This document shows positions 8,118-18,285 of a stretch of DNA of 64,000 nt, in pieces. Numbering within the stretch: the stretch's first letter is position 1; the number at the start of each line of letters is the position of its first letter. This stretch comes from Chitinophagaceae bacterium PMP191F. GTDB taxonomy: Bacteria > Bacteroidota > Bacteroidia > Chitinophagales > Chitinophagaceae. The notes below the pieces were generated by a model. That model ran no database searches. It was not told where the DNA came from and was given only the letters and a program-made list of their open reading frames with translations. A program made the translations under genes and the position numbers. The stretch spans positions 1 to 64,000 of the forward strand of contig LGYU01000007.1 of the NCBI GenBank assembly GCA_001302245.1, in the 5' to 3' direction.

Positions 8118-10850
8118 TTAAGCATCATATTCCAGGATAGGGCGTAACCACTTTTCCACATCTTCAATACTCATGTCTTTGCGTGCGGCATAATCTTCCA
8201 CCTGGTCTTTGTGGATCTTACCTATGCCAAAATACTGGCTTTGCGGATGTGAGAAATACCAACCGCAAACTGATGCTGCGGGATACATAGCCAATGATTC
8301 TGTCAGGTGTATACCAGTGGCTTCTTCACCGCCCAGCAGATCAAACAGTTTGTATTTTTCAGTATGGTCAGGACAGGCAGGATAGCCCGGTGCCGGACGG
8401 ATACCTACATATTCTTCTTTGATCAGTTGTTCGTTGCTCAGCGCTTCCTGTTGCTGATAGCCCCATAGTTCTTTACGCGTTTTTTCATGCAATGCTTCTG
8501 CAAATGCTTCCGCCAAACGGTCTGTAAGAGCCTGCATCATGATCTTATTATAATCATCCAGTGCAGCTTCAAAACGTTTGATATGTGGTTCTATACCCTG
8601 CATGGTAACAGAAAATGCACCGATATAATCATTGCCAGGTGTTTCGCCGTTCTGCAAAGGTTTGATAAAGTCTGCCAGTGAAAGATTGGGTTGCCCTGCT
8701 GCTTTTTTGATCTGCTGGCGCAGGAATTCCAGTCGTAATGGCGCGCCTGTATTGTACAATTCCACGGTGTCGGGAGCTACGCGATTGGCTTTCCAGAAAC
8801 CAACCGTTCCTTTGGCGGTAAGCCATTTTTCTGCAATGATCTTGTCCAGTAACAGGTTGGCGTCATTGTACAATTTAGTAGCCTCCTTTCCTATTATTTC
8901 ATCACTCAGAATATGCGGAAACTTGCCATGCATTTCCCAGGAAATAAAGAAGGGCTGCCAGTCAATATAGTCTCTTAAGATTGCCAGGTCAAAATTGTCG
9001 AACACCCTGGTGCCTGTAAAAGAAGGCGCCGGTGCCGTATAATTATTCCATTCGATATTTACAGGATTGGCTTGCGCATCTGTAAAGGGAAGGTATTGTT
9101 TGGCTGTTTTTTTATTGGCAAAATCATCTTTCAGTTTAGTGTACTCTTTGTTGATGCCATCCAGAAAGCCGCCTTTCTGCTCGTTGCTCAGCAATGCACC
9201 GGCAACAGTTACACTACGGGAAGCATCCAGTACGTGCACCACGCCACGGTCGTACTGTGGAGCAATTTTTACTGCTGTGTGCATTCTTGAAGTAGTGGCA
9301 CCACCTATCAGCAGTGGTTGATTCATTCCCCTTCTTTTCATTTCATGTGCTACATGCACCATTTCATCCAGTGAAGGGGTAATGAGACCACTGAGGCCAA
9401 TAATGTCTACTTTTTCTTTTTCAGCAGTATCCAGTATCTTATCGGCAGGTACCATTACACCCAGGTCTACAATATCATAACCATTACAGCCCAGTACCAC
9501 ACCTACAATGTTTTTACCAATGTCATGCACATCGCCTTTTACAGTAGCCAGCAATATCTTGGCAGCACCAGACTCGTCTTCATGAGCGCTCCCGTTCTGC
9601 AGACTGGCCAGTCTGCGTTGTTCTTTTTCAGCCTCGATATATGGAGTAAGCACCGCCACGCTCTTTTTCATTACACGGGCACTTTTTACCACCTGCGGCA
9701 GGAACATTTTACCGGCACCAAACAGGTCACCTACCACGTTCATACCATCCATCAGCGGACCTTCAATTACATCCAGCGGCTTGGGATATTTCTGTCTTGC
9801 TTCTTCAGTATCTGCATCAATATATTCTGTAATACCATGTACCAATGAATGTTTCAGGCGTTCTTCCACGGATGTTTTACGCCATGCTTCATCTTTTACC
9901 GTTTCTTTTCCTTTTGCTTTTACGGTTTCTGCAAAAGCGATCAGTTTGTCGGTAGATTCATTGTTCTCATTGTTGCGGTTCAGCAATACATCCTCGCAAA
10001 GCTGGCGCAGTGTGGGTTCTATTTCATCATAGATAACCAACTGGCCGGCATTTACAATGCCCATATCCATACCCGCTTTGATGGCATAGTACAGGAATAC
10101 GGAGTGCATGGCCTCACGCACGTGATCATTACCACGGAATGAGAATGAGATGTTGCTGACACCACCACTTACTTTGGTCAGTGGCATCAGGCGTTTGATC
10201 TCGCGGGTAGCTTCTATAAAGTCAACTGCATAATTGTTGTGTTCTTCAATACCGGTAGCTACGGCAAAAATGTTGGGGTCAAAGATGATATCCTGCGGAT
10301 CATATCCTACTTTTTCTGTAAGGATCTTATAAGCCCGGTGACAGATCTCTATTTTGCGTTCTTTGGTATCAGCCTGCCCTACTTCGTCAAATGCCATTAC
10401 GATCACCGCAGCTCCGTATGACTGGCAGATGATGGCCTGCTCAATGAACTTCTGTTCTCCTTCTTTCATGGAGATAGAGTTCACAATACATTTTCCCTGT
10501 ACACATTTCAAACCGGCTTCAATGATCTCGAATTTGGAGCTGTCGAGCATGATGGGTATCTTGGCAATATCCGGTTCGCTTTGTACCAGGTTAATGAATT
10601 TGGTCATGGCCTGTACACCATCCAGCAATGCATCGTCCATGTTTACGTCCAATACCTGTGCGCCGCCTTCTACCTGCTGGCGGGCAACACTCAGTGCTTC
10701 CTCATAATGCTGTTCACGAATGAGGCGGGCAAATTTTTTAGAGCCGGTTACATTGGTACGTTCGCCCACGTTTACAAAATTCGTTTCAGGACGAACTACC
10801 AGCGGTTCAAGACCAGAGAGACGTAAATACGGTTTGATCACGTTTGACAT
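8118..10850 (-). CDS. metH: Methionine synthase, cobalamin-dependent: folate, B12 and activation domains
   Basis: A 910-residue protein carrying MetH modules 2-4: pterin-binding domain ([15 protein letters not shown] at about 25-40), cap plus cobalamin domain with DVHDIGK whose His442 is the expected lower cobalt ligand, and an AdoMet-dependent reactivation domain with [11 protein letters not shown] at 818-828. The homocysteine-binding module is encoded separately at 11338-12360. Together they have 1250 residues, close to one-chain MetH (1227 in E. coli). Start at 10850 ([17 protein letters not shown]) was chosen over an upstream ATG-less extension. All key motifs are intact, so this is a split enzyme and not a broken gene. 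Confidence 0.95.
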   Translation of the reverse strand: MSNVIKPYLRLSGLEPLVVRPETNFVNVGERTNVTGSKKFARLIREQHYEEALSVARQQVEGGAQVLDVNMDDALLDGVQAMTKFINLVQSEPDIAKIPIMLDSSKFEIIEAGLKCVQGKCIVNSISMKEGEQKFIEQAIICQSYGAAVIVMAFDEVGQADTKERKIEICHRAYKILTEKVGYDPQDIIFDPNIFAVATGIEEHNNYAVDFIEATREIKRLMPLTKVSGGVSNISFSFRGNDHVREAMHSVFLYYAIKAGMDMGIVNAGQLVIYDEIEPTLRQLCEDVLLNRNNENNESTDKLIAFAETVKAKGKETVKDEAWRKTSVEERLKHSLVHGITEYIDADTEEARQKYPKPLDVIEGPLMDGMNVVGDLFGAGKMFLPQVVKSARVMKKSVAVLTPYIEAEKEQRRLASLQNGSAHEDESGAAKILLATVKGDVHDIGKNIVGVVLGCNGYDIVDLGVMVPADKILDTAEKEKVDIIGLSGLITPSLDEMVHVAHEMKRRGMNQPLLIGGATTSRMHTAVKIAPQYDRGVVHVLDASRSVTVAGALLSNEQKGGFLDGINKEYTKLKDDFANKKTAKQYLPFTDAQANPVNIEWNNYTAPAPSFTGTRVFDNFDLAILRDYIDWQPFFISWEMHGKFPHILSDEIIGKEATKLYNDANLLLDKIIAEKWLTAKGTVGFWKANRVAPDTVELYNTGAPLRLEFLRQQIKKAAGQPNLSLADFIKPLQNGETPGNDYIGAFSVTMQGIEPHIKRFEAALDDYNKIMMQALTDRLAEAFAEALHEKTRKELWGYQQQEALSNEQLIKEEYVGIRPAPGYPACPDHTEKYKLFDLLGGEEATGIHLTESLAMYPAASVCGWYFSHPQSQYFGIGKIHKDQVEDYAARKDMSIEDVEKWLRPILEYDA

Positions 10851-10860
10851 ATCTTCATTT

Positions 10861-10888
10861 TTGCCACCAAGACAGAAAGACTCAAAGC
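10861..10888 (-). repeat. GTG-rich flank repeat, downstream copy (element around the GxxExxY remnant)
   Basis: Minus-strand sequence CTTTGAGTCTTTCTGTCTTGG then TGGCAA follows the pattern TCTTTGTGCCTTNGTGG also seen at 11306-11332 (opposite orientation) and 12761-12798. The two copies on either side of the GxxExxY remnant face each other as imperfect inverted repeats. Confidence 0.5.
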
Positions 10889-10899
10889 AATACAATGGT

Positions 10900-11315
10900 T
10901 TATAAAACCATTCTTCTGATTCCGTCTTTAATCAGTGGAACTGTAAAGTTTATAATGTATCCCAGATGTTTATTAATCAGTTTAAGATGGCTCAACAACT
11001 GAGCCTCCCATACCGGATGAAAATTTCCCTGCGTCTTTAGTTCAAGGATCAGCAGATCATCTACCAGTATATCAAGTCTTAACCCTTCTTCTGCCAAGAA
11101 CCCTTCGTAACGAATGGGAACCAGTTGCTATTTCACAAAAGTGAATATTTCTCCTTTTCCAGCTCGTAACAGAAACATTTTGTATAAACATTTTCCAGCA
11201 GACCGGGGCCAAGCGCCTTATGCAACCTGAATGCAATGTCAATTGCCTCTCTGGCCAGTTGGTTTTCTTTATCAGAAAGGGGATTGAACTGTTGCTTTGT
11301 GCCGCCCTGTGTCAT
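10900..11315 (-). pseudogene. Broken GxxExxY-family protein gene between the two metH halves
   Basis: The first part (ATG at 11315) reads AREAIDIAFRLHKALGPGLLENVY, the family's GxxExxY motif, and stops at 11133. The second part in another frame reads VPIRYEGFLAEEGLRLDILVDD, then LELKTQGNFHPVWEAQLL and [16 protein letters not shown], the expected C-terminal half, ending at 10900. Joining them needs one indel near 11140 and removal of an in-frame TAG just before QLVPIRYEG. GxxExxY proteins (PD-(D/E)XK-like fold) are of unknown function and scatter as repeated small genes in many genomes. It lies 22 bp after metH part 1 and 49 bp before part 2. Clearly inactivated. Confidence 0.85.
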
Positions 11316-11332
11316 TGTGCCTCTGTGGTTTT
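11306..11332 (+). repeat. GTG-rich flank repeat, upstream copy
   Basis: CCTGTGTCATTGTGCCTCTG followed by TGGTTTT overlaps the start codon of the GxxExxY remnant. It is the inverted partner of 10861-10888 and matches the repeat near recR at 12761-12798. Confidence 0.5.
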
Positions 11333-11337
11333 ATACA

Positions 11338-12360
11338 CTACAAAACTGTTTCCACCACCGGTAACTGCCTGGGTTTGATCGTTTTCACATGTTCGGCAAT
11401 ATGGCGGATGTGGTCTGGCGTAGTACCACAGCAGCCGCCCACGATGTTCACAAAACCTTCTTTGGCCCAATCTTCCAGGAAGTGGGCTGTTTCGGAAGGC
11501 GTTTCATCATACTCGCCCATTGCATTGGGTAAACCCGCATTGGGATAGGCTGATACATAACAACCTGCCATCTGCGACAACTCTGCAATATGCGGGCGCA
11601 TTTCTTGTGCACCCAACGCACAGTTCAATCCCACACTCAATGGTTTGGCATGCATTACAGAAGTATAGAAGGCTTCCAGCGTTTGTCCGCTCAGTGTTCT
11701 GCCCGATGCATCGGTAATGGTACCACTGATCATGACAGGTAATGACGGCTTTTGTATGTTGCGGAAAAACTTTTTAATAGCAAAAATGGCACCCTTGGCA
11801 TTCAGGGTATCAAAGATGGTTTCTATCAGCAACACATCTACGCCACCATCTACCAGGCCTTTGATCTGTTCGTAATATGCATCTGCCACTTCATCAAACG
11901 TTACTGCACGGTAACCGGGGTTGTTTACATCCGGTGATAATGACAGTGTTTTATTCAACGGGCCAATGGCGCCGGCTACAAAACGGGGTGTAATAGCTTC
12001 AGGCGCTAAACCGGCATTGAATTCATCAATAGCCTGGCGGGCACACCTGGCAGAGGCTACATTGAGCTCGTATGCCAGCGCCTGCATATCATAATCAGCC
12101 TGTGCAATGCTGGTGCTGCTGAAGGTATTGGTTTCAATAATATCAGCACCCGCTTCCAGGTATTGTTTGTGGATAGCTTTGATCACTTCGGGTTGGGTAA
12201 TGCTCAAAAGGTCGTTATTGCCTTTGAGGTCCGAATGCCAGTCCTTAAAACGCTCGCCACGGTAATCGTCTTCGGTTAGCTTATAGCGCTGGATCATTGT
12301 ACCCATTGCGCCGTCTATCACAAGGATACGTTCCTGCAGACACTCCTGGATTGTTTTCAT
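11338..12360 (-). CDS. metH: Methionine synthase, homocysteine-binding (S-methyltransferase) subunit
   Basis: A 340-residue TIM-barrel protein, MetH module 1, which activates homocysteine on zinc. It has [18 protein letters not shown] at the start, [25 protein letters not shown] (first zinc Cys) and [14 protein letters not shown] with Cys310-Cys311, so all three zinc ligands are present. The ATG at 12360 is chosen because AAGGAG lies 7 nt upstream, a rare clear Shine-Dalgarno for this genome. It is transcribed ahead of the larger MetH polypeptide; the GxxExxY remnant lies between. Confidence 0.95.
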   Translation of the reverse strand: MKTIQECLQERILVIDGAMGTMIQRYKLTEDDYRGERFKDWHSDLKGNNDLLSITQPEVIKAIHKQYLEAGADIIETNTFSSTSIAQADYDMQALAYELNVASARCARQAIDEFNAGLAPEAITPRFVAGAIGPLNKTLSLSPDVNNPGYRAVTFDEVADAYYEQIKGLVDGGVDVLLIETIFDTLNAKGAIFAIKKFFRNIQKPSLPVMISGTITDASGRTLSGQTLEAFYTSVMHAKPLSVGLNCALGAQEMRPHIAELSQMAGCYVSAYPNAGLPNAMGEYDETPSETAHFLEDWAKEGFVNIVGGCCGTTPDHIRHIAEHVKTIKPRQLPVVETVL

Positions 12361-12805
12361 ATTCAACTCCTTTTTTCTGCCACCGGCAGAAAGTTTTATA
12401 ATGAATCAGGTTGCATTGACATATGTACATGCCAACAGTGACCCTAATGGCACTGGCAATACACAATATGTTAATGTGAACCAAACGGAATAAACGGGGA
12501 GAAACCTTGTGGCGGGTATTTCCTGGCGTTTATTAGTTCAGTTGACCGGGTTTACCGGCTTACAGGCCGAACAATAAACAAATCCGCCTGTAATGAAATG
12601 CAAAGTTACACCATGTAAGCATAATAACAAAGGGGTCAAAAAGCAGGGCTGAAAGGGGACGGTGGCGGGGAATATGAAATGAGAAATGTTGAATATCAAA
12701 TGTTGAAGTAAGACAGGGGCAAGTTGAAAGGTTGATAAGGGGTGATCAATGTTCTTATCCCTTCGTGTTTCTTTGTGCCTTAGTGGCTTCGTGGCCAAGG
12801 GGCTA
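12361..12805. other. Intergenic region and probable metH leader with hairpins
   Basis: A 445-bp gap without a credible gene. On the metH strand it can form a hairpin at 12430-12458 (TGCCAGTG against CACTG-TT-GGCA) and a small one at 12555-12569 (CGGC/GCCG). I compared it by eye with SAM-I, SAM-II and cobalamin riboswitch cores and could not place it in any. The recR-proximal end carries the GTG-rich repeat listed separately. Confidence 0.4.
12761..12798 (+). repeat. Solo GTG-rich repeat copy near recR
   Basis: CTTCGTGTTTCTTTGTGCCT then TAGTGGCTTCGTGG matches the repeats flanking the GxxExxY remnant. Here no GxxExxY gene is attached. It ends 7 bp before the recR stop codon. Confidence 0.5.
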
Positions 12806-13420
12806 TCACTGCATATACTTCTCTACCGGCAGGCGGTTGGTAATGCTGCGGGCAAGGGTCATTTCATCGGCATATTCCAGTTCACCGCCAAAAGCAATAC
12901 CCCTGGCAATAGTAGTGATCCTGACCGGTGTTTGCTGTAGTTTTTTTTGAATATAGTAGATGGTAGTATCTCCCTGTATGTTAGGGTTCAGGGCAAAAAT
13001 GAGTTCTTCGGTATTTTCTTTGGGTATCCTGGCTATCAGCGCTTCAATGGTAAGCTGGTCGGGACCAATACCATCCAGCGGAGAGATAATGCCGCCCAGT
13101 ACATGATAGATGCCGTTGTACTGCTGGGTGCTTTCAATGGCAATGACATCACGAATGCTTTCTACCACGCAGATCAGTTCCTGGCGACGCATGGGATTGG
13201 CACAGATGGTACAGGTATCAGTATCCGCAACATTATAACAACGCTGGCAGAATTTAATTCCCTGTCGCATACGCATAATGGTTTCACCAAATGCATTCAC
13301 CTTTTCCGGTTCCAGTTTCAACAGGTGTAAAACCAGCCGCAATGCCGTTTTTTTACCGATGCCCGGTAACTTGGCAAACTCATTCACCGCATTTTCCAAT
13401 AAACCAGAAGAGAATTGCAT
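12806..13420 (-). CDS. recR: Recombination mediator protein RecR
   Basis: A 204-residue protein of the RecFOR pathway, which loads RecA onto gapped DNA. It shows the helix-hairpin-helix LAKLPGIGKKTALRLVLHLL near residue 20, the zinc finger CQRCYNV...CTICANP (four cysteines, residues about 57-75), and the Toprim core LICVVESIRDVIAIE...YHVLGG with conserved E and GG. The C-terminal GIAFGGELEYADEMTLARSI Walker-like segment is complete. Length is standard. It is the downstream partner of the Ig-like lipoprotein gene only by position. Confidence 0.97.
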   Translation of the reverse strand: MQFSSGLLENAVNEFAKLPGIGKKTALRLVLHLLKLEPEKVNAFGETIMRMRQGIKFCQRCYNVADTDTCTICANPMRRQELICVVESIRDVIAIESTQQYNGIYHVLGGIISPLDGIGPDQLTIEALIARIPKENTEELIFALNPNIQGDTTIYYIQKKLQQTPVRITTIARGIAFGGELEYADEMTLARSITNRLPVEKYMQ

Positions 13421-13613
13421 GGTGCAAAGATAGGTTGAAAAGGAATCAGGAATTGTACGTTGTTGAATGGAATAATTCTGATTCCGGTTGTTAAGACATC
13501 AGCCGGAGAGAGTCCATGACTGGTGTCTCAACAGCCACCTGATTCAACAAGATTAATGAGAAATCGGGTTAAGTATAAAGAACAAATTACAACTGTAAAC
13601 CTGACACTGTTTT

Positions 13614-15044
13614 CTATAATGTAATATCTATCTCGTTTTCCCAGTTCACTTTAATATTTACCTTTCTTGGAACAGGAATAACCCTTTCCGGTTGTATGCG
13701 CGGGTGGGCAAAGTATTCGCCGGTATCCCAGATGCCGTTCTTGTTTTTATCCAGCAAAATACGCAACTCGTACTCACCGGGTAAGAACAGTTTGGAAGAA
13801 AATTCCCTGCTGGTGAACACATACGACTTTACCACTTTATCGCTTTGTATAAATTGCAGAACAGGGTTTTCAGACAGGTCAAGATTCATAAAACGTAAAC
13901 GAACCGATGCATAGTCACTTTCTTTTTTAGAGTGAATGGTTATTGTATCGGTACGCAGCAGGCGACGCCCTACGGTATCCTCTGCAAACGTAGAATCCAG
14001 GATCAGTTTGTAGTGTGTATCAGGCGTCCATTGGTATACCAGTGTAATCTTTTCATTGCTGGTATCTCTTACAAAGTGATATCCTTTTATTGGCTGGTAC
14101 GCATCTGTTGTAAAGTGCACTTTGGTGGAATCGAAATATTTATAAGGACCTGTTTTGAACTCTATCTCAAGATTGGTCAACAGATCCTGCTCGCCGCCAG
14201 TAAGACTATTGGTAATACGTAATCTTCTGTCGTTGGCCGTGTTTTTGGAAGGCTGCGCTTTGGGAGCCGCAGGTTTGGGTTTGGATTGCGGACGCTCTTC
14301 TTCTTTGGCCACAAACGCATACAGGGTAACAGGCGTAGGCGTCAGCGATGACCTGACTGTTGAATCAGAAAAGGCAAAGAGCTGATTGCGGGAAATATAT
14401 TTCTTGGAACTGCCTTCATCTTTCATGGCGAAAATGGCGTAGTTGTTAGCAGGCAGATTGTGAAAGGTAAAGGCTCCATCCCGGTTAACGCGGGTAATGT
14501 AGCGGGGTTTTTCTTTTACCACGGCCGAATCACCAAAGTTGGTATACAGACCAACAATAAGTGTGGAATCAGTTTTGCCCGTTTCAGCTACTATTACCTT
14601 ACCGGATACCTGTAATGAATCAATAGTATTGCCGGTACTGAATACATATACAAAATTCTTCAGTACATTGTTTTCATTAATATCCTTAATGGCATTGCCA
14701 AAATTGATAGAATAGGTAGTGTTGGGTTGCAGGGTATCTTTAATACGTACTGTTACTGTACGCAGCTTCGATTCTATTTGTGGCGCCACCTTTGGGGTGG
14801 GAGAAACGATCAGGTTTTCTGTAGGGTTATCCAACTGCACATACTCATCAAAAGTCAGTACAATACGGTCGCCTGTAAACCTTCTGGTAGAGTCTGCCGG
14901 GCGGGCCTGTTGCAGTACCGGGGCCAGTGTATCCTTAGGACCACCGGAAGGAGGAATAATATTGGCACAGCCGGTATTGGTAGTAATGCTCACCGCACAA
15001 CCCAGTATAATCAGCAGTAATATCAGTAAGTTGTTCTGTTTCAT
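13614..15044 (-). CDS. Ig-like domain lipoprotein (Big_5-type N-terminus)
   Basis: A 476-residue probable lipoprotein. The N-terminus has a long hydrophobic stretch and a lipobox-like TNTGC near residue 25, then IIPPSGGPKDTLAPVL and the FDEYVQLDN pattern typical of the bacterial Ig-like (Big_5) domain found in many Bacteroidota surface proteins. A carboxypeptidase-regulatory-like segment (GAFTFHNLPANNYAIFAMKD) lies in the middle, and the C-terminal LRILLDKNKNGIWDTGEY looks like a calcium-binding or SdrD-like loop. It likely sits on the outer membrane. The role is unknown. It starts 88 bp after the helicase stop. Confidence 0.8.
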   Translation of the reverse strand: MKQNNLLILLLIILGCAVSITTNTGCANIIPPSGGPKDTLAPVLQQARPADSTRRFTGDRIVLTFDEYVQLDNPTENLIVSPTPKVAPQIESKLRTVTVRIKDTLQPNTTYSINFGNAIKDINENNVLKNFVYVFSTGNTIDSLQVSGKVIVAETGKTDSTLIVGLYTNFGDSAVVKEKPRYITRVNRDGAFTFHNLPANNYAIFAMKDEGSSKKYISRNQLFAFSDSTVRSSLTPTPVTLYAFVAKEEERPQSKPKPAAPKAQPSKNTANDRRLRITNSLTGGEQDLLTNLEIEFKTGPYKYFDSTKVHFTTDAYQPIKGYHFVRDTSNEKITLVYQWTPDTHYKLILDSTFAEDTVGRRLLRTDTITIHSKKESDYASVRLRFMNLDLSENPVLQFIQSDKVVKSYVFTSREFSSKLFLPGEYELRILLDKNKNGIWDTGEYFAHPRIQPERVIPVPRKVNIKVNWENEIDITL

Positions 15045-15132
15045 TGTATAAATTCACCTGAGAAGGTTGCAAACTTAATGGGTTTATTTTGTTTGCGTGT
15101 AAAGGGCTTCTTAATAATGTATCAAAATCCTG

Positions 15133-18100
15133 TTAATCCTGCACTTCGTCTTCTTCCTGTAAGGTATGCAGGGCTACAGCCATGTTGTTGGTTTTAACAA
15201 ACCGGCACCAGTGACAGTCTTCCTTGCCACAACCGGTATAAAAATCATGAGCCTGTATTTTGCCCCATACCCGGGCTATCTGCTGGTTTACGGTAGTAAT
15301 ATCAGCAGGCGTGATCGTGATCTTTTCCCGGCGGTAATTTTTCTTTTTATCAGGCTCAATAAAATCAAATTCAGTACTGATCACCTGCCAGTCACGTTCA
15401 TGATTATCAACCAGAATTTTATAGAACACAGCCTGTCGCCAGTAATCGCCGCCGTTGGGGTCTTTTTCGGAAGGCGGTCTTAATTTTTCACGTGCTTTAT
15501 CGGGATCACCGGTTTTATAATCCACTACGTTCACCGCTTTGCCGTTAAATTCCAGTTTGTCCAGTTTGCCTTTCAGTGGTACACCATTCACTACTTGCTT
15601 AATGCTGCGTTCAATGGCTACTACTTTATTGAAAGAGTAGATATAGGTGTCATAATAGTTGCCCAGCACTTCATACCCATATTCCAGTCTGCGTGCAAAC
15701 TGTTCGCGTGTAAAGCTTTCGCGGTGCCGGTGCATGAACCAGTTAAAATCATCGATCAACACTTCTTTGGCGGCAAACAGGTCTTTACCGCTTTCCTGCA
15801 TACGGCGGAAAAGTTTTTCCAGTGCAAAGTGCACGGCAGAACCAAATTCTGTTGCTTCATTTTTAGGCGAAGGAATGCGTACCAGGTTTTTGAAATAGAA
15901 CTCCAGCGGACACTTGAGATAATTGTTCAATGCTGTTACGTTCATTACAAATTTATCCAGCAAACGGCTTACAAATTCCTCTTCAATACGACTGATTTCC
16001 GGTGCTGCGGCTTCAGCAAATGCCAGTGACTGGAAATCGGCCTGAACAGTTTCTTCCAGTATTATTTTTTCAACCGGCAACGGATATTCATTGCGGATCT
16101 CTTCAATGAACATAGATGGCTCCTGCAACGATTTGCCGTCGTTTTTGAACTGGCTGTAAGAAATAAGCAGGTGTTGTTCTGCACGTGTAAGGGCTACGTA
16201 AAATAACCTGCGCAGTTCTTCTTCATCAGAACCTTCTTTACTGCTGGAAAACACCGTATCCGGCAGTTTGTAACCACCGCCGGGTTTGCGTTTCTTTTCC
16301 CATGAACCGGCATTACAGCCCGCAAAGAAAACATATAGAAATTCCAGTCCTTTTGAACCATGTGCCGTAAGCAGGTTCACGCCTTTTTCACTGCCGGTAA
16401 CCTGTGTCAGCGGAAGGGTAAGTCCTTCTTTTTCCATCAGGTCAATGATATTTACCAATTGTGCAAGGTTCAGTAAAGGATTGCGGTGTGTTTCTTCTTT
16501 TACAAAATCAAACAGTGCGGTGATCACCTGCATCAGCCAGATACGTTCGGGGCTTTTCATTACAAAACTCAGTACACCTGCTTCGCGGATGATGTTTTCA
16601 AAAAGCTGTTGCAGGGTAACATTCACCGTATCGGCCATCAGTTTTTCCAGTGCTTTACCGGCTTTCTGCAAACCGGGATGAATACCCTGGCTGAACAGGT
16701 CGGCCGGTGGTTTGTTGATCTTATCATATAAAAGCTGGCGCAGTGTTGTTTTGTTGTTGCCAAACTGCCGATCGGCCACTTCAATGCTCAGGCGGGCTAT
16801 CTCCATGGGAGGTGTGCCAAACCAGTCGAAGTGGAGGATCTCAAACAGCATTTCACCACCGCCATTGGGAATGTCGTGTTCAGCAGCCAGGTAGCGCAGT
16901 ACCAGTATTATTTTCTGTGCCAGCGGTACATGCAGCAGGTTCATACTGCGTTTGCTGTAGGCAGGTATATTGCACAGTTTCAGGTATTGAGCCAGTTCTT
17001 CACCGTACTTATTCTCTTTGTAAATAATGCCGATCTTGCCCGGGGGCACACCTTGTTGCAGCAGTTGCTGCACCTGTAGCGTAATGCCTGCCATTTCCTG
17101 CCACGGTGTTTCATACTGCCGTATCAGCGGTTCATGTGTTAAGTGTACAAGATGGCTGTTGCTGGAACGCAGATCTTTTGACAGACCGTCGATCTGTTTC
17201 ACCAGTCTTTCACTGTTGCGGTCAATCAGTGCTTTAGAGATGTCCAGGATAGGCTGTGTAGAACGATAGTTGTTGGTAAGTACCACCGTCATCAGGTCGC
17301 GCTGATAATTATTGGCAAATGCCAGCATGTTTTCTACGTTGGCACCTTGGAAACGATAGATACTCTGATCATCATCACCTACCACAAACACGTTGGGCTT
17401 ATCCCAATAGCTGATCAGCAATTCCACCAGCCGGTTCTGCGTACCGCTGGTATCCTGGTATTCATCCACCAGCACATATAGAAACTGCTCCTGGTAACGG
17501 GCCAGCAGGTTGGCATTTTCTTCAAATGCCCTGATCACCCAGTTGATCATATCATCAAAATCGTACCGGTTGCGGCTGCGCATCAGTTGCTGAAAACGGT
17601 CAAATTCATTTACAGCAGCTTTCAGTTTTTCCATGCGTTCCGTTTCCTCGTAGTAGGCAGGTTTGTAGGTGCCTTTTTCCCATTTACCGGCACGGGAGGT
17701 CTGGTATTTAAAGGTTTCCTCGTCTTTAATGCGGGTAAGGTATTCGTCTATTTTCTGCAACAGGAACTCCGGCGACCACCCTTCGCGTTTCATGGTGCTG
17801 AAAAGCGACTGCAGGTTGTTGATCTCAAAATATACATCGCCCCGGTAGCGTTTCAGGGGGTGGTTTTTGGGAAAACCATCTATCAGTTGTTTGAACAGCT
17901 CAATCCTTTCCAGGTCCGACACCGGGTCGAGGGCTGTCTTTTCAAACAGCGACAGGTTTTCCTGGATAATATCGTTGCAGAATGCGTGGAAGGTATAAAT
18001 GTTCACTTTGTAGGCATCCGGACCGATAAACGATATCAGCCTTTTACGCATGGCCACTACGCCGGCGTCGGTATAGGTAAGACAGAGAATGTTGTTGGGA

Positions 18101-18285
18101 AGGGTATCTGTGTCCAGCAGTATCTTACCAATACGGCTGGCAAGGATCTGTGTTTTACCGGTACCAGGGCCTGCAATCACCATTACTGGTCCTTCGAGGG
18201 TATCTACAGCTTTTTGCTGTTGCTCATTCAATCGCTCATATTCCTGTCTGAAATGCCGGTTAAGTTGTTCCCTGTTGATACTCAT
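15133..18285 (-). CDS. UvrD/PcrA-type helicase fused to a RecB/Cas4-like nuclease
   Basis: A 1050-residue protein. The helicase half has GPGTGKTQ (Walker A, near residue 40), CLTYTDAG, DEYQDTS (Walker B), GDDDQSIYRFQGA, NNYRSTQ, TAHGSKGLEF and YVALTRAEQHLLIS, all SF1A motifs. The C-terminal about 270 residues hold a PD-(D/E)XK nuclease: CPLEFYFKNL, LKGKLDKLE and VVDYKTGD, followed by GCGKEDCHWC. The four cysteines suggest an iron-sulfur cluster as in AddB or Cas4. Likely role: double-strand-end processing or repair. Start at 18285 (MSINREQLNRHFRQEYERL) is family-typical. Confidence 0.9.
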   Translation of the reverse strand: MSINREQLNRHFRQEYERLNEQQQKAVDTLEGPVMVIAGPGTGKTQILASRIGKILLDTDTLPNNILCLTYTDAGVVAMRKRLISFIGPDAYKVNIYTFHAFCNDIIQENLSLFEKTALDPVSDLERIELFKQLIDGFPKNHPLKRYRGDVYFEINNLQSLFSTMKREGWSPEFLLQKIDEYLTRIKDEETFKYQTSRAGKWEKGTYKPAYYEETERMEKLKAAVNEFDRFQQLMRSRNRYDFDDMINWVIRAFEENANLLARYQEQFLYVLVDEYQDTSGTQNRLVELLISYWDKPNVFVVGDDDQSIYRFQGANVENMLAFANNYQRDLMTVVLTNNYRSTQPILDISKALIDRNSERLVKQIDGLSKDLRSSNSHLVHLTHEPLIRQYETPWQEMAGITLQVQQLLQQGVPPGKIGIIYKENKYGEELAQYLKLCNIPAYSKRSMNLLHVPLAQKIILVLRYLAAEHDIPNGGGEMLFEILHFDWFGTPPMEIARLSIEVADRQFGNNKTTLRQLLYDKINKPPADLFSQGIHPGLQKAGKALEKLMADTVNVTLQQLFENIIREAGVLSFVMKSPERIWLMQVITALFDFVKEETHRNPLLNLAQLVNIIDLMEKEGLTLPLTQVTGSEKGVNLLTAHGSKGLEFLYVFFAGCNAGSWEKKRKPGGGYKLPDTVFSSSKEGSDEEELRRLFYVALTRAEQHLLISYSQFKNDGKSLQEPSMFIEEIRNEYPLPVEKIILEETVQADFQSLAFAEAAAPEISRIEEEFVSRLLDKFVMNVTALNNYLKCPLEFYFKNLVRIPSPKNEATEFGSAVHFALEKLFRRMQESGKDLFAAKEVLIDDFNWFMHRHRESFTREQFARRLEYGYEVLGNYYDTYIYSFNKVVAIERSIKQVVNGVPLKGKLDKLEFNGKAVNVVDYKTGDPDKAREKLRPPSEKDPNGGDYWRQAVFYKILVDNHERDWQVISTEFDFIEPDKKKNYRREKITITPADITTVNQQIARVWGKIQAHDFYTGCGKEDCHWCRFVKTNNMAVALHTLQEEDEVQD

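Noticed and set aside
8118-12360. metH split as a frameshifted pseudogene
   Set aside because: Both parts start and stop at domain borders, keep catalytic residues, and the upstream one has a strong ribosome binding site; split MetH is known in Bacteroidota.
12361-12805. SAM or cobalamin riboswitch
   Set aside because: No recognisable core motifs (B12 box, SAM-I junction, SAM-II pseudoknot) could be aligned by eye.
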